DNA of 64,000 bases from Termitomyces sp. T153 (taxonomy: Eukaryota > Basidiomycota > Agaricomycetes > Agaricales > Lyophyllaceae), in the NCBI GenBank assembly GCA_018296165.2, contig JACKQL020000019.1, positions 806,001-870,000 on the forward strand, written 5' to 3'. The notes beneath the pieces are model-generated. The model searched no databases, was not told the DNA's origin, and saw nothing but the letters and a program-made list of their open reading frames with translations. Made by a program: the position numbers and the translations under genes. Of the stretch, positions 8,831 to 20,839 are shown one piece after another (the stretch's first letter is position 1; each line of letters starts with the position of its first letter).

Positions 8831-11800
8831 ATGAGCATGTGCCCCCAGAAGTGCTCTGCCTGTGCTGTGGAAGACAGGGCAGAGTGCTGGGCCAAAGTTA
8901 AAGAACATGCAGCCATCCACACATGTTGTGCCAGCCCTCTCCTCTTTGCAGATCTAGACCTCCTGGATCCCCCACCTCTGGCATTCTCTTGTAGAGAGGC
9001 CCTCTACAAGGATGACAAGAGTGGTGGTAGAGCCCCAGAGGAGGAGTGTAGAAGGGAGTTTAGTGGTGTATACAAGCCAGAGTTTCAGGATGAAGTGGTA
9101 GAAGTGGGAGATCAGATCTATGCAACCATCATGCACCTGCTGCCCTCTGTTGTGGAGATCCAGGCTAGCCAAACCACATCCCAGCAGCTGGCCCAGGCAT
9201 TTGCTGCCAATGCCATGCCCCAGGAGTTTCAGGACATGGTACCTCCCTACCTCCATGTGTTTGAGGATGTGTTCTCCAAAGCTTCATTTAACTCACTTCC
9301 AGAGTACAAGAGGTGGGACCACACCATTGAACTGCTGCCAGATTTAACACCCTCCAGCTGTAAGGTCTACCCACTTGCACCCAGGGAGCAGGAGGAGCTC
9401 AATGCATTCCTGTAAGAAAACCTGGACTCTGGTCATATCTGCTCTTCCAAGTATCTAATGGCCTCTCCAGTCTTCTTCATCAAGAAGAAGGATGGCTTGC
9501 TCTAACTGGTCCAGGACTACCAGGTTCTCAATGCCATGACAGTGAAGAACTGTTATCCCCTCCCCCTTATCTCCAAGCTCATCAACAACCTCTGGGGTGC
9601 ACAATACTTTACTAAACTGGACATCTGGTGGAGTTACAACAATGTGTGCATCCAGGAAGGAGATAAGTGGAAGGCTACCAAAACACTGGAGGAACACCAT
9701 CAGATCACTTGCCTTGTCCTGGAACACCTCTGCCAGCACCAGCTCTACCTCAAGCTAGAGAAGTGCAAGTCTGAACAGACCCAGATCAAATACCTTGGCT
9801 TGATCATCTCACACAGAGCTATGGAAATGGACCTGGTGAAGGTAGCAGGTGTGGCAGAGTAGCTAGAGCCCAAGAACAAGAAGGAGGTGCAGGCATTTCT
9901 TGGTTTCACAAACTTCTACTAGAGATTCATCCAGAACTTCTTGCAATATGCCTGTCTGCTATTCAACCTCACAGGAAAGGATGTTACATTGAGTTGGGGA
10001 CCTTTGAAGCAGACAGCCTGTGACACTCTCAAGCACACTGTGACCTCTGGACCTGTCCTGCTCTTTCCAGATAACAACTCTCCCTTCTGGGTGGAAGCTG
10101 ACAGTTCCAACTTTGCCACTGGGGCTGTGCTCTCACAGCAATCTCTGGAGGATGGGAAGTGGCATCAGGTGGCCTTTTACTCCAAGAGCCTGAATGCAGT
10201 GGAGTGGACCTATGAGATCCATGTCAAGGAGATGCTGGCCATCATCTAGTCACTTGAGGAGTAGCAGCACTTCCTGGAAGGCATGCAGCACAAGTTTGAG
10301 GTCTGGACAGATCACAAGAACTTTGAATACTTCTGGACAGCCAAGAAGCTCAATTGCTGACAGGCCCAGTGGTCCCTTTACCTTGTCAACTTTGACTTCT
10401 CTTTGCACTACAAGCCTGGCTGGAGCATAGGAAAACCAGATGCTCTATCCTGGAGAGTGGACCATAGCATGGGGGAGGAGGATAACAGCAATATTGTGCT
10501 CCTCCACCCTGAACTGTTTGCAATCTGAGCCATGGAGGGTCTGGCCATTGAGGGAGCAGAAGTGGACATTCTCCAGGACATACTGCAGGGTAATTGGGAT
10601 GGTCAGCAAGAGGAACTTGTGGTGCAAGCAGCTCAGACACTGAAGTTGGGGCATACCACTGGTGCTAAGGTGGTCCATGCAGATGAATGTGCCCTCTGAG
10701 ACAGAATCCTGACCTTCCAAGACCATATCTATGTCCCCAACATTTCAGAGCTCTGTTGAAGGATTGTAGAGCAACACCACAACTCCCACATTGCAGGGCA
10801 CCCCAGATGGTAGAAGACACTGGAGCTAGTATTGCAGAACTACTGGTGGCCCCAGATGTCCCAGTATATTGGATTTTACACTAGTACATGCAATCTCTAC
10901 CTCTGGACCAAGCCCTAATGCCAACTTCCCTATGAACAGTTACACCCACTGCCCATGCCTGTGGAACAATAGAGTGTGGCTTCTGTGGACTTCATTGTAA
11001 AGCTCTCCAACACCCATAGTTACAATGTGATTATAGTGGTGGTAGACCTGTATGGCAAGCAAGCACACTTCATTTCAACCCACACCACATACTCTGCCAT
11101 GTATGCTGTGAACCTGTACCAGAGGAACATCTGGAAGCTCCATGGCCTCTCCAATGCCTATGTCTCTGATTGGGAACCACAATTTGTGGTGGAGTTCACC
11201 AGGGAGCTCTACCAACTGCTCAGAGTGAAGCTCCACACCTCCATCACCTACCACTTGCAGTCTGATGGCTAGACCAAATACATGAACCAGGAGTTAGAGC
11301 AGTACCTCTGCCTCTTTTGCAATGAGTGCCAGGATGACTGGGACAAACTCCTCCCTGATGCTGAGTTCCAGTACAACAACCATGTTCACACATCCACCCA
11401 GTTCTCCCCATTCTTCCTCAACATGGGATGCCATCTACACATGAGTTTTGAACTCCAGGCCTGACCCTTGGAGAATGAGGCAGTAAACAAATTTGTGGAT
11501 TGGATGAGGAGGTCATAGGAGGAGGCCTGGGCAGTGCTGGCAAAGGCAAAGGATGACATGGCATGATACTACAAACACAGGAGGACCACAGAGCACAAAT
11601 ATCAGCCCAGAGATTGAGTCTACTTAGATGCCTCTGACATTACAACTACCCAGCCCTCAAAAAAGCTGTCACACTATCAGTTGAGACCCTTTACAGTGGA
11701 ATGACAGGTAGGACTCCTGGCTTATCAACTCCAGCTCCCCATGGGGATGTGCCAGTTTCATCCAGTGTTCAATGTGGTCAAACTGACTCCAGCGCCTAAG

Positions 11801-12040
11801 GATCCTATTCCAGGGCAATGTCTGCCACCTCCACCACCCCCTGTGGTGGTCAATGACAATGAGGAGTATGAGGTGGATGAAATCCTGGATAGCTGTTTAT
11901 TCTGGAGATGACTACAGTACAAGATGAAGTGGAAAGGCTACAGGATTGAGGATATCTCCTGGGAGCCATGAGAGAATGTGCATGCCCCTGGACTCATCAA
12001 GGAGTTCCACTGGAGACATCCAGACACCCCATGCACCATA
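8831..12040 (+). pseudogene. Gypsy-1 pol remnant with C-terminal chromodomain
   Basis: In order: the post-protease linker (HAAIHTCC, LLDPPPLAF), RT N-terminus up to a stop at 9413, RT segments to about 9930, RNase H (9940-10450), integrase zinc-binding and core regions (10700-11460: VDFIVKLSNTH, VYRVK-like and HLQSDG blocks). Last is a chromodomain at about 11850-12040 (EYEVDEILDS, YKMKWKGYRIEDISWEP). Between the tract ending GDKWKA and TKTLEEH about 65 residues present in Gypsy-4 are missing, including the catalytic YxDD motif. Many codons are nonsense. The chromodomain places the element among chromoviruses. Confidence 0.82.
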
Positions 12041-12133
12041 TGAGGAATCTACCCTATCTCACCAGTGGACCAAGCAATCAGGGACTTCTTTTACCCCATG
12101 TGTCAAGGTGCCACATGCTAGAGGGGGGGTTGA

Positions 12134-12502
12134 TGTCAGGAGACTTCCATTTCTGACCTCCATGACTAGTTCCAGCACTTCCACAGCTTGTTCAACATCT
12201 CTGGGGCTCTTTCTAGAACCCCAAAGATCTCCAGAGAACTGTGGAGTCCTCTGTATTACCTCAGCAATCATTGCCCCAGGGTTAGGAGCAGCTCCAGTCT
12301 TCTGTACAGTAGTTCCCACACCTCTGCCACCCACTGTTGCACTGCACTGAGCAGTGGGGATCCTTAGACTTGTTCTCTTTGGATTCTCCTCTGCTAGGTG
12401 ATTAGTTACTGATTGTATCATTGTCTACTCCACTAATATACTTTGAATTCCCCTCTGCTAGCTGTGTGACTCTGATCTGCCACTCTGGAGGTTGCCCTTA
12501 CA
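12134..12502 (+). mobile_element. 3' LTR of Gypsy-1 (369 bp)
   Basis: Starts TGTCAGGAGACTTCC after the purine tract AGAGGGGGGGTTGA and ends GGTTGCCCTTACA. Internally it contains AGACTTGTTCT, the sequence that matches the primer-binding site of this family (see 55951). It is followed directly by RT sequence of Gypsy-2 without a primer-binding site, so it is not a functional 5' LTR of that element. Confidence 0.88.
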
Positions 12503-12529
12503 ACTTCTTAATGTCTGGCTTGCAGCCCA

Positions 12530-15420
12530 AGCCTTTCTATAGCACAGTTCTCAATCACCTCCACAACCTTGAAGATGTATTCTCCAAGGCATCCTTTAAT
12601 TTACTTCCAGTGTATAAGCAGTGGGATCATGCAATTAAGCTAATACCAGATGCAGAGTCCTCCAGCTGCAAGGTCTATCTGCTTGCACCCCATGAGCAGG
12701 ATGAGCTGGATGCATTCCTACAGGAGAATCTTAGCTTAGGATGAATACAACCCTCTAAGTCCCCAATGGCCTCTCCAGTCTTTTTCAATAAGAAGAAGGA
12801 TGGGTCTCTTCATTTAATTCAGGACTATTGAGTCTTAAATGCAATGACAGTGAAGAATTGCTATCCCTTGCCACTTATCTCAGAACTTGTCAACAACCTT
12901 TGAGGTGCATGCTACTTCACTAAGTTGAATGTCCATTGGAGCTACAACAACATGTGCATCAAAGAAGGAGATGAGTGGAAGGCAGCATTCCAGACCAATC
13001 ACAGACTCTTTGAACCTCTAGTAATGTTCTTTGGTCTCACTAATAGCCTGGCCACTTTCCAGACTATGATGAACAACATTTTCTGTGATCTCATTGCAGA
13101 AGGTGTTGTTTGTGTATATCTTAACAACATCCTCATCTACACTAAAACTTTGGAAGAGCATTATTGGGTCACATGCATTGTCTTGGAATATCAATGCCAA
13201 TACTAACTCCATTTAAAGCCTGAGAAATGTGAATTTGAGCAGACCAAGGTGTAGTACCTAGGTCTGATTATTTTGCATGGAATGGCTGAGATGGACCCCC
13301 ATTAAAGTGGCAGGTGTAGTGGAGTGGCCTGAGCCAAGGAACAAGAAGGAAGTGCAGGCTTTCCTTGGGTTTGTCAACTTCTACTGGAGGTTCATACAGG
13401 ACTTCTCCCACCATGCATGACTCCTCTTTGACCTCACTATCAAGGATACATCATGGTGGTGGGAGTCCTTGCAGCAAGCTGTCTTTGGTGCCCTCAAGCA
13501 AGCCATTACCTTAAAGCCTGTCCTCCTGTTTCCAGATGATGACTTCCTCTTTTGTGTTGAAGTGTATAGCTTGGACTTTGCTACAGGAGCACTTCTCTCC
13601 TAGCAGTCAAAGGAGGATGGCAAGTGGCATCCAGTGGCCTTCTACTATAAAAGCCTTAATGCAGTAGAACAGAACTATAAGATCCATAACAAAGAGATGC
13701 TTGTAATTATTTGGTCCTTTGAAGAATGGTGGCATTTCCTTGAGGGTGCACAACATAAGTTTGAAGTCTGGATAGACTATAAGAACTTTGAGTACTTCTG
13801 TTCTGCTAAAAAAAACTCAATTGACACCAAGCTTGGTGGTTCCTGTATCTGGCCAACTTTGACTTCTCACTGCATCACAAACCTGGACAGAGCATGAGCA
13901 AACCAGATGCATTGTTTAGGTGGGCTGACCATAGCATGAGAGTAGGGAATAATGACAACATTGTCCTCCCCAAGCCTAAGCTCTTTGCCATCTGTACTCT
14001 AGAAGGAATTGTGGTTTAAGAGGATGAGGCAAACATCCTCAGGGACATCCAAAGAGGGAACCAAGAGGGTGCACAAGAGGATGTGGCTGCCCAGGCTGCA
14101 CAGGCCCTATGAGCTCAACAAGCAAGCAGAGTTAAGTCTGTGCATGCAGATGAGTAGGGTCTTCAGAATGGGCTTCTGACCTTCCAAAGTCACATCTATG
14201 TGCCTAACATTCCAGAACTTTGTCAGGGCATTGTAGAGCAACACCATGACTCCTAGGCAGCTAGACATTCTAGAAGGTGAAAGATGCTGGAGCTGGTATC
14301 CCAGAATTACTGGTGGCCACTGATCTCCTGATATGTAGGCACCTACACTAGCACCTGTGATCTCTGTCTCTGCACCAAGCCTTGTTGCCAAGTACCTATG
14401 AGTCAGCTCTACCTCCTTCCTATTCTGGCTGCTTGCTGGAGTGTTGCATCAGTGGATTTCATTGTGGAACTCCCAGATGCTCATGGATACAATGCAGTGA
14501 TGGTAGTGGCAGACCTCTATGATAAATGGGCCCACTTTATCTCTACTCACACAATGTGCTCTGCCTTGAGAGCAGCTAGCCTGTATTACAAGAATTTCTG
14601 GAAGCTCCATGGTCTGTCTGATGGGTATGTCTTAGACTAAGACCTCCAGTTTGTGGCAGAGTTCACTTGGAAACTGTACCACCTGCTGGGAGTGAAGCTT
14701 TATACTACCACAGCCTATCACCCTCAGTCAGATAATAAATGGAATATGTTAATCAGAAACTGGAGCAGTATCTCTGCCTGTTTTGTAATGAGAGGCAGGA
14801 TGACTGGGATGAGCTTCTGCCAGATGCTGAGTTTCAGTACAACAACCACATTCACTCTTCCACACAGATGACTACATTTTTCTGAGACACTGGCAGGCAC
14901 TCCCACATGAGATTTAAACCTCAGGTGTGGCCTTCTGAGAACAACTCTGTAAATGAGTTTGTGGACAGAATGAAAGGGTGCAGGAGGAGGCAAAAGCCAC
15001 ATTGGTGAAGGCCAAGGAGGACATGACATGGTACTATGATTGCCACCAGACACCAGCTCTGGTTTACAAGCCAGGAGACTGTGTGTATTTGGATAGCTTG
15101 AACATTAAGACAACAAGGCCATCCCAAAAGCTGTCACATTGTCATCTTGGCCCCTTCATGGTGGACAAGAAGGTAGGGCCTTTGGCATACTGACTTGGGC
15201 TCTCAGCAGGCCTATGCCAATTGCACCCAGTCTTCAATGCCATCAAACTGTTCCCAGCTCCAGAGGATCTGATCCCTGGTGCTAAGCCACCCCCACCATC
15301 AGTTCTAGGAGGAAATTTTAGATAGCAGGATATTCTGAAGGAAGTTGCAGTTCAAAGTGAAATGGAAGAATATGGCATTGAGGACATTTATAGAAACCAC
15401 AGGCCAATGTATGTGCACCT
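12530..15420 (+). pseudogene. Gypsy-2 pol remnant
   Basis: RT blocks include WDHAIKLIPDAESSSCKVY, MTVKNCYPLPLISELVNNL and, at about 13114-13140, VCVYLNNILIYT, where both catalytic aspartates of the usual YxDD motif read Asn. RNase H (KSLNAVEQNYKIHNKEMLVIIW) is at 13640-13900, integrase (VDFIVELPDAHGYNAVMVV, TAYHPQSD) at 14450-14740 and a chromodomain trace (EEILDSRIF, FKVKWK) at 15300-15420. Stops and frameshifts occur throughout. It is dead both as an enzyme and as a frame. Confidence 0.82.
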
Positions 15421-15563
15421 ACCCTGGTCCAGGATTTCTACCACAGGCATCCCAATGCTCCAAAAGCCATTTGAGGCATCTACCCAATATCAGCAGCTGA
15501 CTAGGCAATCCATGACTTTTTCTACCCAGTATGTCAAAATGCTGCACACTAAGGAGGGGATAA

Positions 15564-15985
15564 TGTCAGGGGACCATTGTAGTCAGACTCCTGGACTGTT
15601 TCTTCTATTATGAGACTACTGCTCATTGTGGACCTCTCATCTATAAGTCACAGGTACTTCTGGTCAAGGGTTATCTTTTAAGCATACTAACCAGGTCACA
15701 TGCCTCTCTATGGTGACAGGAGCATATGACTTTTCTGTGGCATATGCCCTTCCACAGCTACAAAGGCACATGACTTTTCTGTCCTACTATACAGTTGTGT
15801 CCCATGAGTTCAAAGGTTTAGAGTGTAGCATTTGGCCTAAGGAGTTCCTCAGACTTGTTCTCTTTGGATCTCCCTTTGCCAGCTGTGTAGTTATACTTGT
15901 AGACACTGTACAGTGCTGAATAGACTTTGGATCTCTCTTTGCCAGTTGTGTGATTGAGCCACAGCCTCCAGAGGTTGACCTTACA
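15564..15985 (+). mobile_element. 3' LTR of Gypsy-2 (422 bp)
   Basis: Begins TGTCAGGGGACCATTG and ends GGTTGACCTTACA. It contains the AGACTTGTTCT block. Its right end cuts into the older minus-strand Gypsy coding remnant that continues at 15986. The other flank needed to see a target duplication is not identifiable. Confidence 0.87.
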
Positions 15986-16540
15986 GGTAGCATAGAGGTA
16001 AGCTAAAGCAGAGTCAGTCTGTGCACAATTTTCCATAAGTAAAATATCTTTGTCCAAATCACAAGAAGCTATACAAGTCATTAGACTCATTGAATGGCTG
16101 TAGCTGATGGTGGTTGCTATATTGTTATTATTGTTGTTAATCTCTTCAGCAATGAAAGCAATGGGGTGGTTTGGTTTCATAGTGAACTTTCTGGCAATTG
16201 TATTTTTTGCATGCACTTGTAGCATGGAAATGTTAGTATTGTGCATTACATGCCAGAATTAGAATTGGTGATGATGATAGTGGTTCCAATGTTGCTAAGG
16301 CTATTGACCATGCTTCTAGTGAGGACATCAAAGGGGTGGCCAAGCAGAATGTTATAGGCAGGGGACTGTAGTACATGGATCTGGAGATACAATGTCAAGT
16401 TGCCAATAGTGCAGAGAACATTACAGGCAAGTCCTAGTGATTGATTCAAAGTTCCATTAGTGCTCTGCATGTTCAAAACAAAACAAGGGTTGTAGGATAA
16501 GCCCAGGTTAGGGCATATGAGATAGAATGGTGGATCATCC
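15986..16540 (-). pseudogene. Older Gypsy remnant: aspartic protease end and linker
   Basis: The minus strand encodes NMQSTNGT, LTLYLQIHV and then SPAYNILLGHPFDVLT at about 16310-16470. This resembles the C-terminal flap and ILLGRPFD-like block of retropepsins in another agaricomycete Gypsy lineage. A linker follows and stops where the Gypsy-2 LTR begins. It is clearly different from the Gypsy-1 to 4 family, so Gypsy-2 landed in an older element. CpG-poor and interrupted. Confidence 0.65.
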
Positions 16541-17705
16541 TAAGACTAAGCCTGGAATAAAGTTGAAAAGTCTTGAAAGGGCTCTCCCTTTACACCATCC
16601 TCTCCCTAGAGTTCATTGCCTTAATGAATAGTTTTTAGCCCCCCATTGGAGGTGGGAGCATTGAGCAGTATTAGTGCCACATGATGCTAGAGTGGCCTGA
16701 GAGTAATGTTGAAAGGCATAAGAAATGATGGGGGTCAATGAATCAGGTGCCAGTATAGAGAGGGTCAGTGGCAAGCTAGCATCCATCAAAGAGCCAGGGG
16801 CCAGTGGAGTTGGCATGACAGACATTGGAGTTCCAGTTTCCATCAGCAAGCTAGCTGCCCAAAGAGTGGACCTGCTCTGAGTGGAGGAAGTAGCAGCAGC
16901 AGACATTACTGTTATGGAGGGAGAAACAGCAGTTGACAGATTAGCAAAAGAAGAAGGTTGGGGCTGTTAGGTAGAGTGTTGAGGAGTGTACAATGCAGGA
17001 TCCTGAGAAGAGGCCAGCTATAAAGAGACTGGTCTTCAGATTGTCCCACCCTTGCTAAGCTTAGTCTGTAGGAATTTACACCTCTATATTGTCAACCTCT
17101 AGACAGCCTGGCCTCTTCTTACTTCCTCACCATCTTGGCTCCCATGCCCAATGGGTATATCATACCTGGCACATAGTATATTATTGTCAATCATTGATTC
17201 TTCTGCTACCAAACTCAATTAGTCAATAGTTTATAGTCATTGGCCTCTTCTTTGTCATGTAGGTTGTAGTCAGCAGCCTTTGGCTGAGTCATAGGTACTT
17301 AGTCATTTATTAGCCTTGTAATATTTAGATGGACTTGGGAATAGAATATCCTTAGTCCAGACAATAGCATTTCTTCCAGGTTTATTTACTAGTATGACTG
17401 TAAGACTACCCAGCATTGTCCTCACTTAGCTCACTGCACTCATCCTCTGCCCGATTCTTGGCTGCCTCCATGCTCTCTTGACTCTCTCTCACTCAGTATC
17501 TGCAACAGCCTGCTTTAGCTGGGTTTACCCATGGAGTAGATTGTCCTCTTACACTAGCTGAGCAATAGCCAGTACAGTAATGCCTGACATGGAAGGCAAC
17601 TAGTGGGGACAGAAGGGTGCAAAGCATATGAGCTAAATTGTGAATCATCCTCAGACTAAGCCTGGAATAGAGTTGAACAGTCTTAAAGGAGCTGTTCCTT
17701 TATAG
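16516..17705. repeat. Pair of 85-bp repeats (16516-16600 and 17621-17705)
   Basis: Both contain GCATATGAG, ATCATCCT, AGACTAAGCCTGGAATA and AGTTGAA-AGTCTT blocks in the same order and orientation, about 1.1 kb apart. They could be the ends (LTR pieces) of an old element enclosing 16.6-17.6 kb, which otherwise encodes only Ser/Ala/Thr-rich short peptides. Confidence 0.6.
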
Positions 17706-19439
17706 ACCTAGCTGTAAGTGCCACTATCTATGATCCTAATATACCCAGCTCCTTGAAGATAAGATTTCTTAGATATGGAAATCCAATCCAGAAACAGAGA
17801 ATGACCCAGAAACCATTTGTGAATATGAGTGGGGTCCCTATCATTAACAAGTAGGCAGTCATGTGGCAGGAGATGGCATTCTTGGTAAGTGATCAATATT
17901 AAATGGTGTATACTGGATTTTTTTAACCTCTGTGAGGCAATGAAAGTGGTTAATTAATAAAATAGGAAACAAATCATTAATTAAAATTCTCTTACATAAA
18001 GAAATTGAATTTGTCTGACATAGAGAAATCATCAAGCAGAATTGTTTTGCAGCAGAAATGAAGGCTAAATAGTCAGTGAAATTGTCTTGCAGTAGACATG
18101 AGAAAGAAATTGTGAATTGAATGTGTCTTGCATAGATACAAAACTGTAGATTAGAAATACACATTGTTCTAAGATAGTGGTCAAAAGTTGGTTTTCCAAC
18201 ATATGTCAAGCAGTGGAGTTAAACCTTTGTCAAATCTAAAACCTGACAGATATAAGAGCTCTCACATGGAACAAATAACCAACTCTTAAAGCCATTAAGC
18301 CATGAAGGCTTGACATGCCAGAGCAAAAATGGGGAACAAAGTGTATATGTCAAGCAAAGGAGTCAAACCTTGCACCTGCCAGATACAAGACTTGTCACAT
18401 GGAACAAGCCAAAATTTAAAGCCTTTAGGCCATGAAGGCTTAACTTGTCAGAGCAAAAATGAAGAGCAAAGCAAAGGAATTGAATCTCCACCCCTGAGGG
18501 GGAACCATTAAAATATTATACTGAAACCTGAATTCCCCAGACACAACCATGAAGTAAACTACACAACTGTTAGAATGGTAATTTTCAAATTTCAGTGAGG
18601 TGGAAATCATGGACAAAAAAATTGTTGGGCAATACAAATCATCTAGACTGGAAAAATTGTAGCAATCAACAATCACTTTACACATGCAAATCATGTTCAA
18701 ATCCTGTTTAGTAAACATATCACATGGTCATCGAAGTTGATTTTCATTGTTATTACAATTTTGCCTTTATTTTAAATTTGCCTTTATACCACTCCAGTTC
18801 CAAATTTGTCTTTATGCCACTCCAGTTTTAAAGTCTTGTCCCAGCTCACTGTCTAAATGACTTCCATTCAATCTCAGTTCCTAGGTGATCTGATAGCAAA
18901 GTTCAGATAACCAATACCTGGACATAGAACTGGTAAGAAATAGCTGTATTAGATGTATATACTTGTATTTAAATATAACAGAACTTTGTGCTGTCTTATA
19001 TTGGAGCAGTCACACTTGATATAATAGATTGTCATGTGCCTAAGCTCATCAGAACTTTGACCACATTTTTCCCTCTGCAAAAACATCAAACAACTACTTT
19101 GCTTGCTGAAGTGTTCAGAATATTAAAGTGTGGGACATGATCATCCTGAACCACCCTGGTGGTGTCATTGATGTATATATTTTGATTAGTGGATGTATAT
19201 TGGCCAGAAAGATGTGGTTGAATTGTTAAACTATGCAACAATATATTCTTGCATCCTCATCCACCAGCAGTCATGGTCCAAATACAATATGTTCTGCTCT
19301 GTTCAAAAAATTTTGTGTTTGGACTTTAATCACACTTAACAAGTCATGGAGTGAGTTTCAACTATAAATTATATTCTCCATCTCTTTTCACACAATAAAT
19401 CCACTTCCCACAATGATTTTCACCATAGCAATTTCACCC
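16601..19439. other. AT-rich, CpG-poor DNA without recognised genes
   Basis: Only short frames. A Ser/Thr-rich 97-codon minus-strand frame at 16613-16906 and a 116-codon one at 17859-18209 have no recognisable motif. A 130-bp duplication at 18206-18475 is listed separately. Confidence 0.5.
18206..18475. repeat. 130-bp imperfect tandem duplication
   Basis: 18206-18346 and 18347-18475 share GTCAAGCA, GGAGT-AAACCTT, CACATGGAACAA, TTAAAGCC, GCCATGAAGGCTT and AGAGCAAAAATG in the same order. Each unit contains a short palindromic GCCTTNNGGC-like core. No coding sense. Confidence 0.75.
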
Positions 19440-20640
19440 CAACAATTCTCAACATGATGGATCATGTGAACCTGACAGCTGGGGTGTATATACTAAAAAG
19501 AACTCAATTACCAACTATGTCAGTGGAGATCCTGGGTGTCACAGTGATTTTCTTCCTCTATCTGATGAGCAACTCTGCTAGCATTCCAAATCATGATGGT
19601 TCCTGGTTGCCTGAAGCCATACCCAATGGAATTGACATGACTAGTTTCCTAACTCATTTCACTTCCTCAGGAAGAAAGCCCAGCCTGGTCTGGTCTTTTT
19701 TTCAACATTGCAGGGTTCTCTGATTGTGGCATGACTAGCATTGCCCAACACTATGGCTCAGCCATTCTGTTTCTCCAGAGCAGCAAAGATTGTGTCAGCT
19801 AGGCAGGTAAAGTGTTTAATCCATATCTAGATGGAGAATCTTTAGGCACTGCAGAATCACTCTTTCTCCTCCTTTAATCTGACTTTGGCCAGTCAGCTGC
19901 TCAATATCATGTTGAATCAACAGAATTACTCTTTGTTCTTCTTTGATTCAGCAAATCAAGAGAATCCCTCTTTGTACTTCCCCAATCCAACAACTGCCAA
20001 ATGAGCAGAATCACTCTTTGTTCCTCCCCAATGTGACATCAGCTAGCATGAATCTGCAGAACTGCTCCTCATCCTCCCTTAATTAGAATTTCCCTCCATC
20101 AATCAGAATCTCTCTGCTGCCATGGATCAGCAGAATTTCTCTTTGTTCTTTCCTAATCATTCTCCTGCCCTGAATCAGCAGAACTGCTCTTTGTCCCTCC
20201 ACAATCCAAGATACACTGACACAAATCCACAGAATCACTCTTCTATCTCTCTCAATCCAAAATACAGCAGTCAGGAGAATTGCTCTTCCACCTGCCTACA
20301 ATCTGATGATTTTATACAGCAGCTCAATATCATGCTGAATAGATGGCATGGTTTCTTGTCTCTCCAAATACAATGACAGTTTGCTGGAGCCACTATTTCT
20401 CCTGCCAGATGACAATGTTATTATGGAGACAAACAATGCAATCTATTATTCCAATTCTAATTCTGACAAGAAGGAGAGTCAGAGTGGATCTAAAGATGGA
20501 TGTAGACTGGTTGGCCCCTGCACTGCAGATGACTTTGCTGATATCTCTGCTTTTTTTATCAGAAACATCAACTCTGAGTTTCAAGTCACAGGCCACATAT
20601 TGAAACATCACACTGCCTTCAACCAATGTTCCATATAAAG
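19440..20640 (+). other. Unidentified coding-like stretch with degenerate QQN-type repeats
   Basis: From about 19850 to 20300 a 50-60 base motif recurs, encoding variants of Gln-Gln-Asn-x-Ser-Leu (QQNYSLFF, QQNFSLFF, QQNCSLSL, PQNHSS). The best uninterrupted part is 20122-20376. A following frame at 20348-20638 encodes a 96-residue acidic peptide (DDFADISAFFIRNINSEF). Upstream, 19454-19723 encodes 89 residues containing IPNHDGSWLPEAIPNGIDM. Stops separate the pieces. It could be a decayed Asn/Gln-rich protein carried by a transposon. I do not recognise the family. Confidence 0.35.
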
Positions 20641-20839
20641 TACACAATTTTGCATTTTTGACAGAGGACAATATACAATATATGAAATATGGACAATTCT
20701 GCAGAATACCAGGGGGGTGAATCAGACAGTGAATACAATGGTAAATGGCCTGATGATTGATGAACACTACATACAATATATATATATTGCAGATAAAAAG
20801 AAAAACACCTATAACTTCTGAAAAAAAAAATTGACAGCA

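Larger units (their letters stand above)
8138..12502 (+). mobile_element. Gypsy-1: chromovirus remnant, 5' truncated, ending in an LTR
   Basis: Homology to the Gypsy-4 element starts at about 8138 in gag and runs through reverse transcriptase, RNase H, integrase and chromodomain to a polypurine tract at 12119-12133 and an LTR at 12134-12502. The 5' LTR and the start of gag are absent. The C-terminal part of gag, the zinc knuckle and most of the protease are deleted. A second internal deletion in the RT removes the catalytic block. Dozens of stops interrupt the frame and CpG is almost absent. It is non-autonomous and dead. Confidence 0.9.
12503..15985 (+). mobile_element. Gypsy-2: chromovirus remnant starting in RT
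   Basis: Coding homology begins abruptly at about 12530 (KPFYSTVLNHLHNLEDVFSK) just before the RT. It continues through RT, RNase H, integrase and a degraded chromodomain to the purine tract AAGGAGGGGATAA and an LTR at 15564-15985. Gag, protease and 5' LTR are absent. It is oriented like Gypsy-1 and more closely resembles Gypsy-4 in RT. Confidence 0.88.

Noticed and set aside
12134..12560. 5' LTR of Gypsy-2
   Set aside because: No primer-binding site or gag follows; the sequence enters directly in pol. It is the 3' LTR of Gypsy-1, with its purine tract in front.
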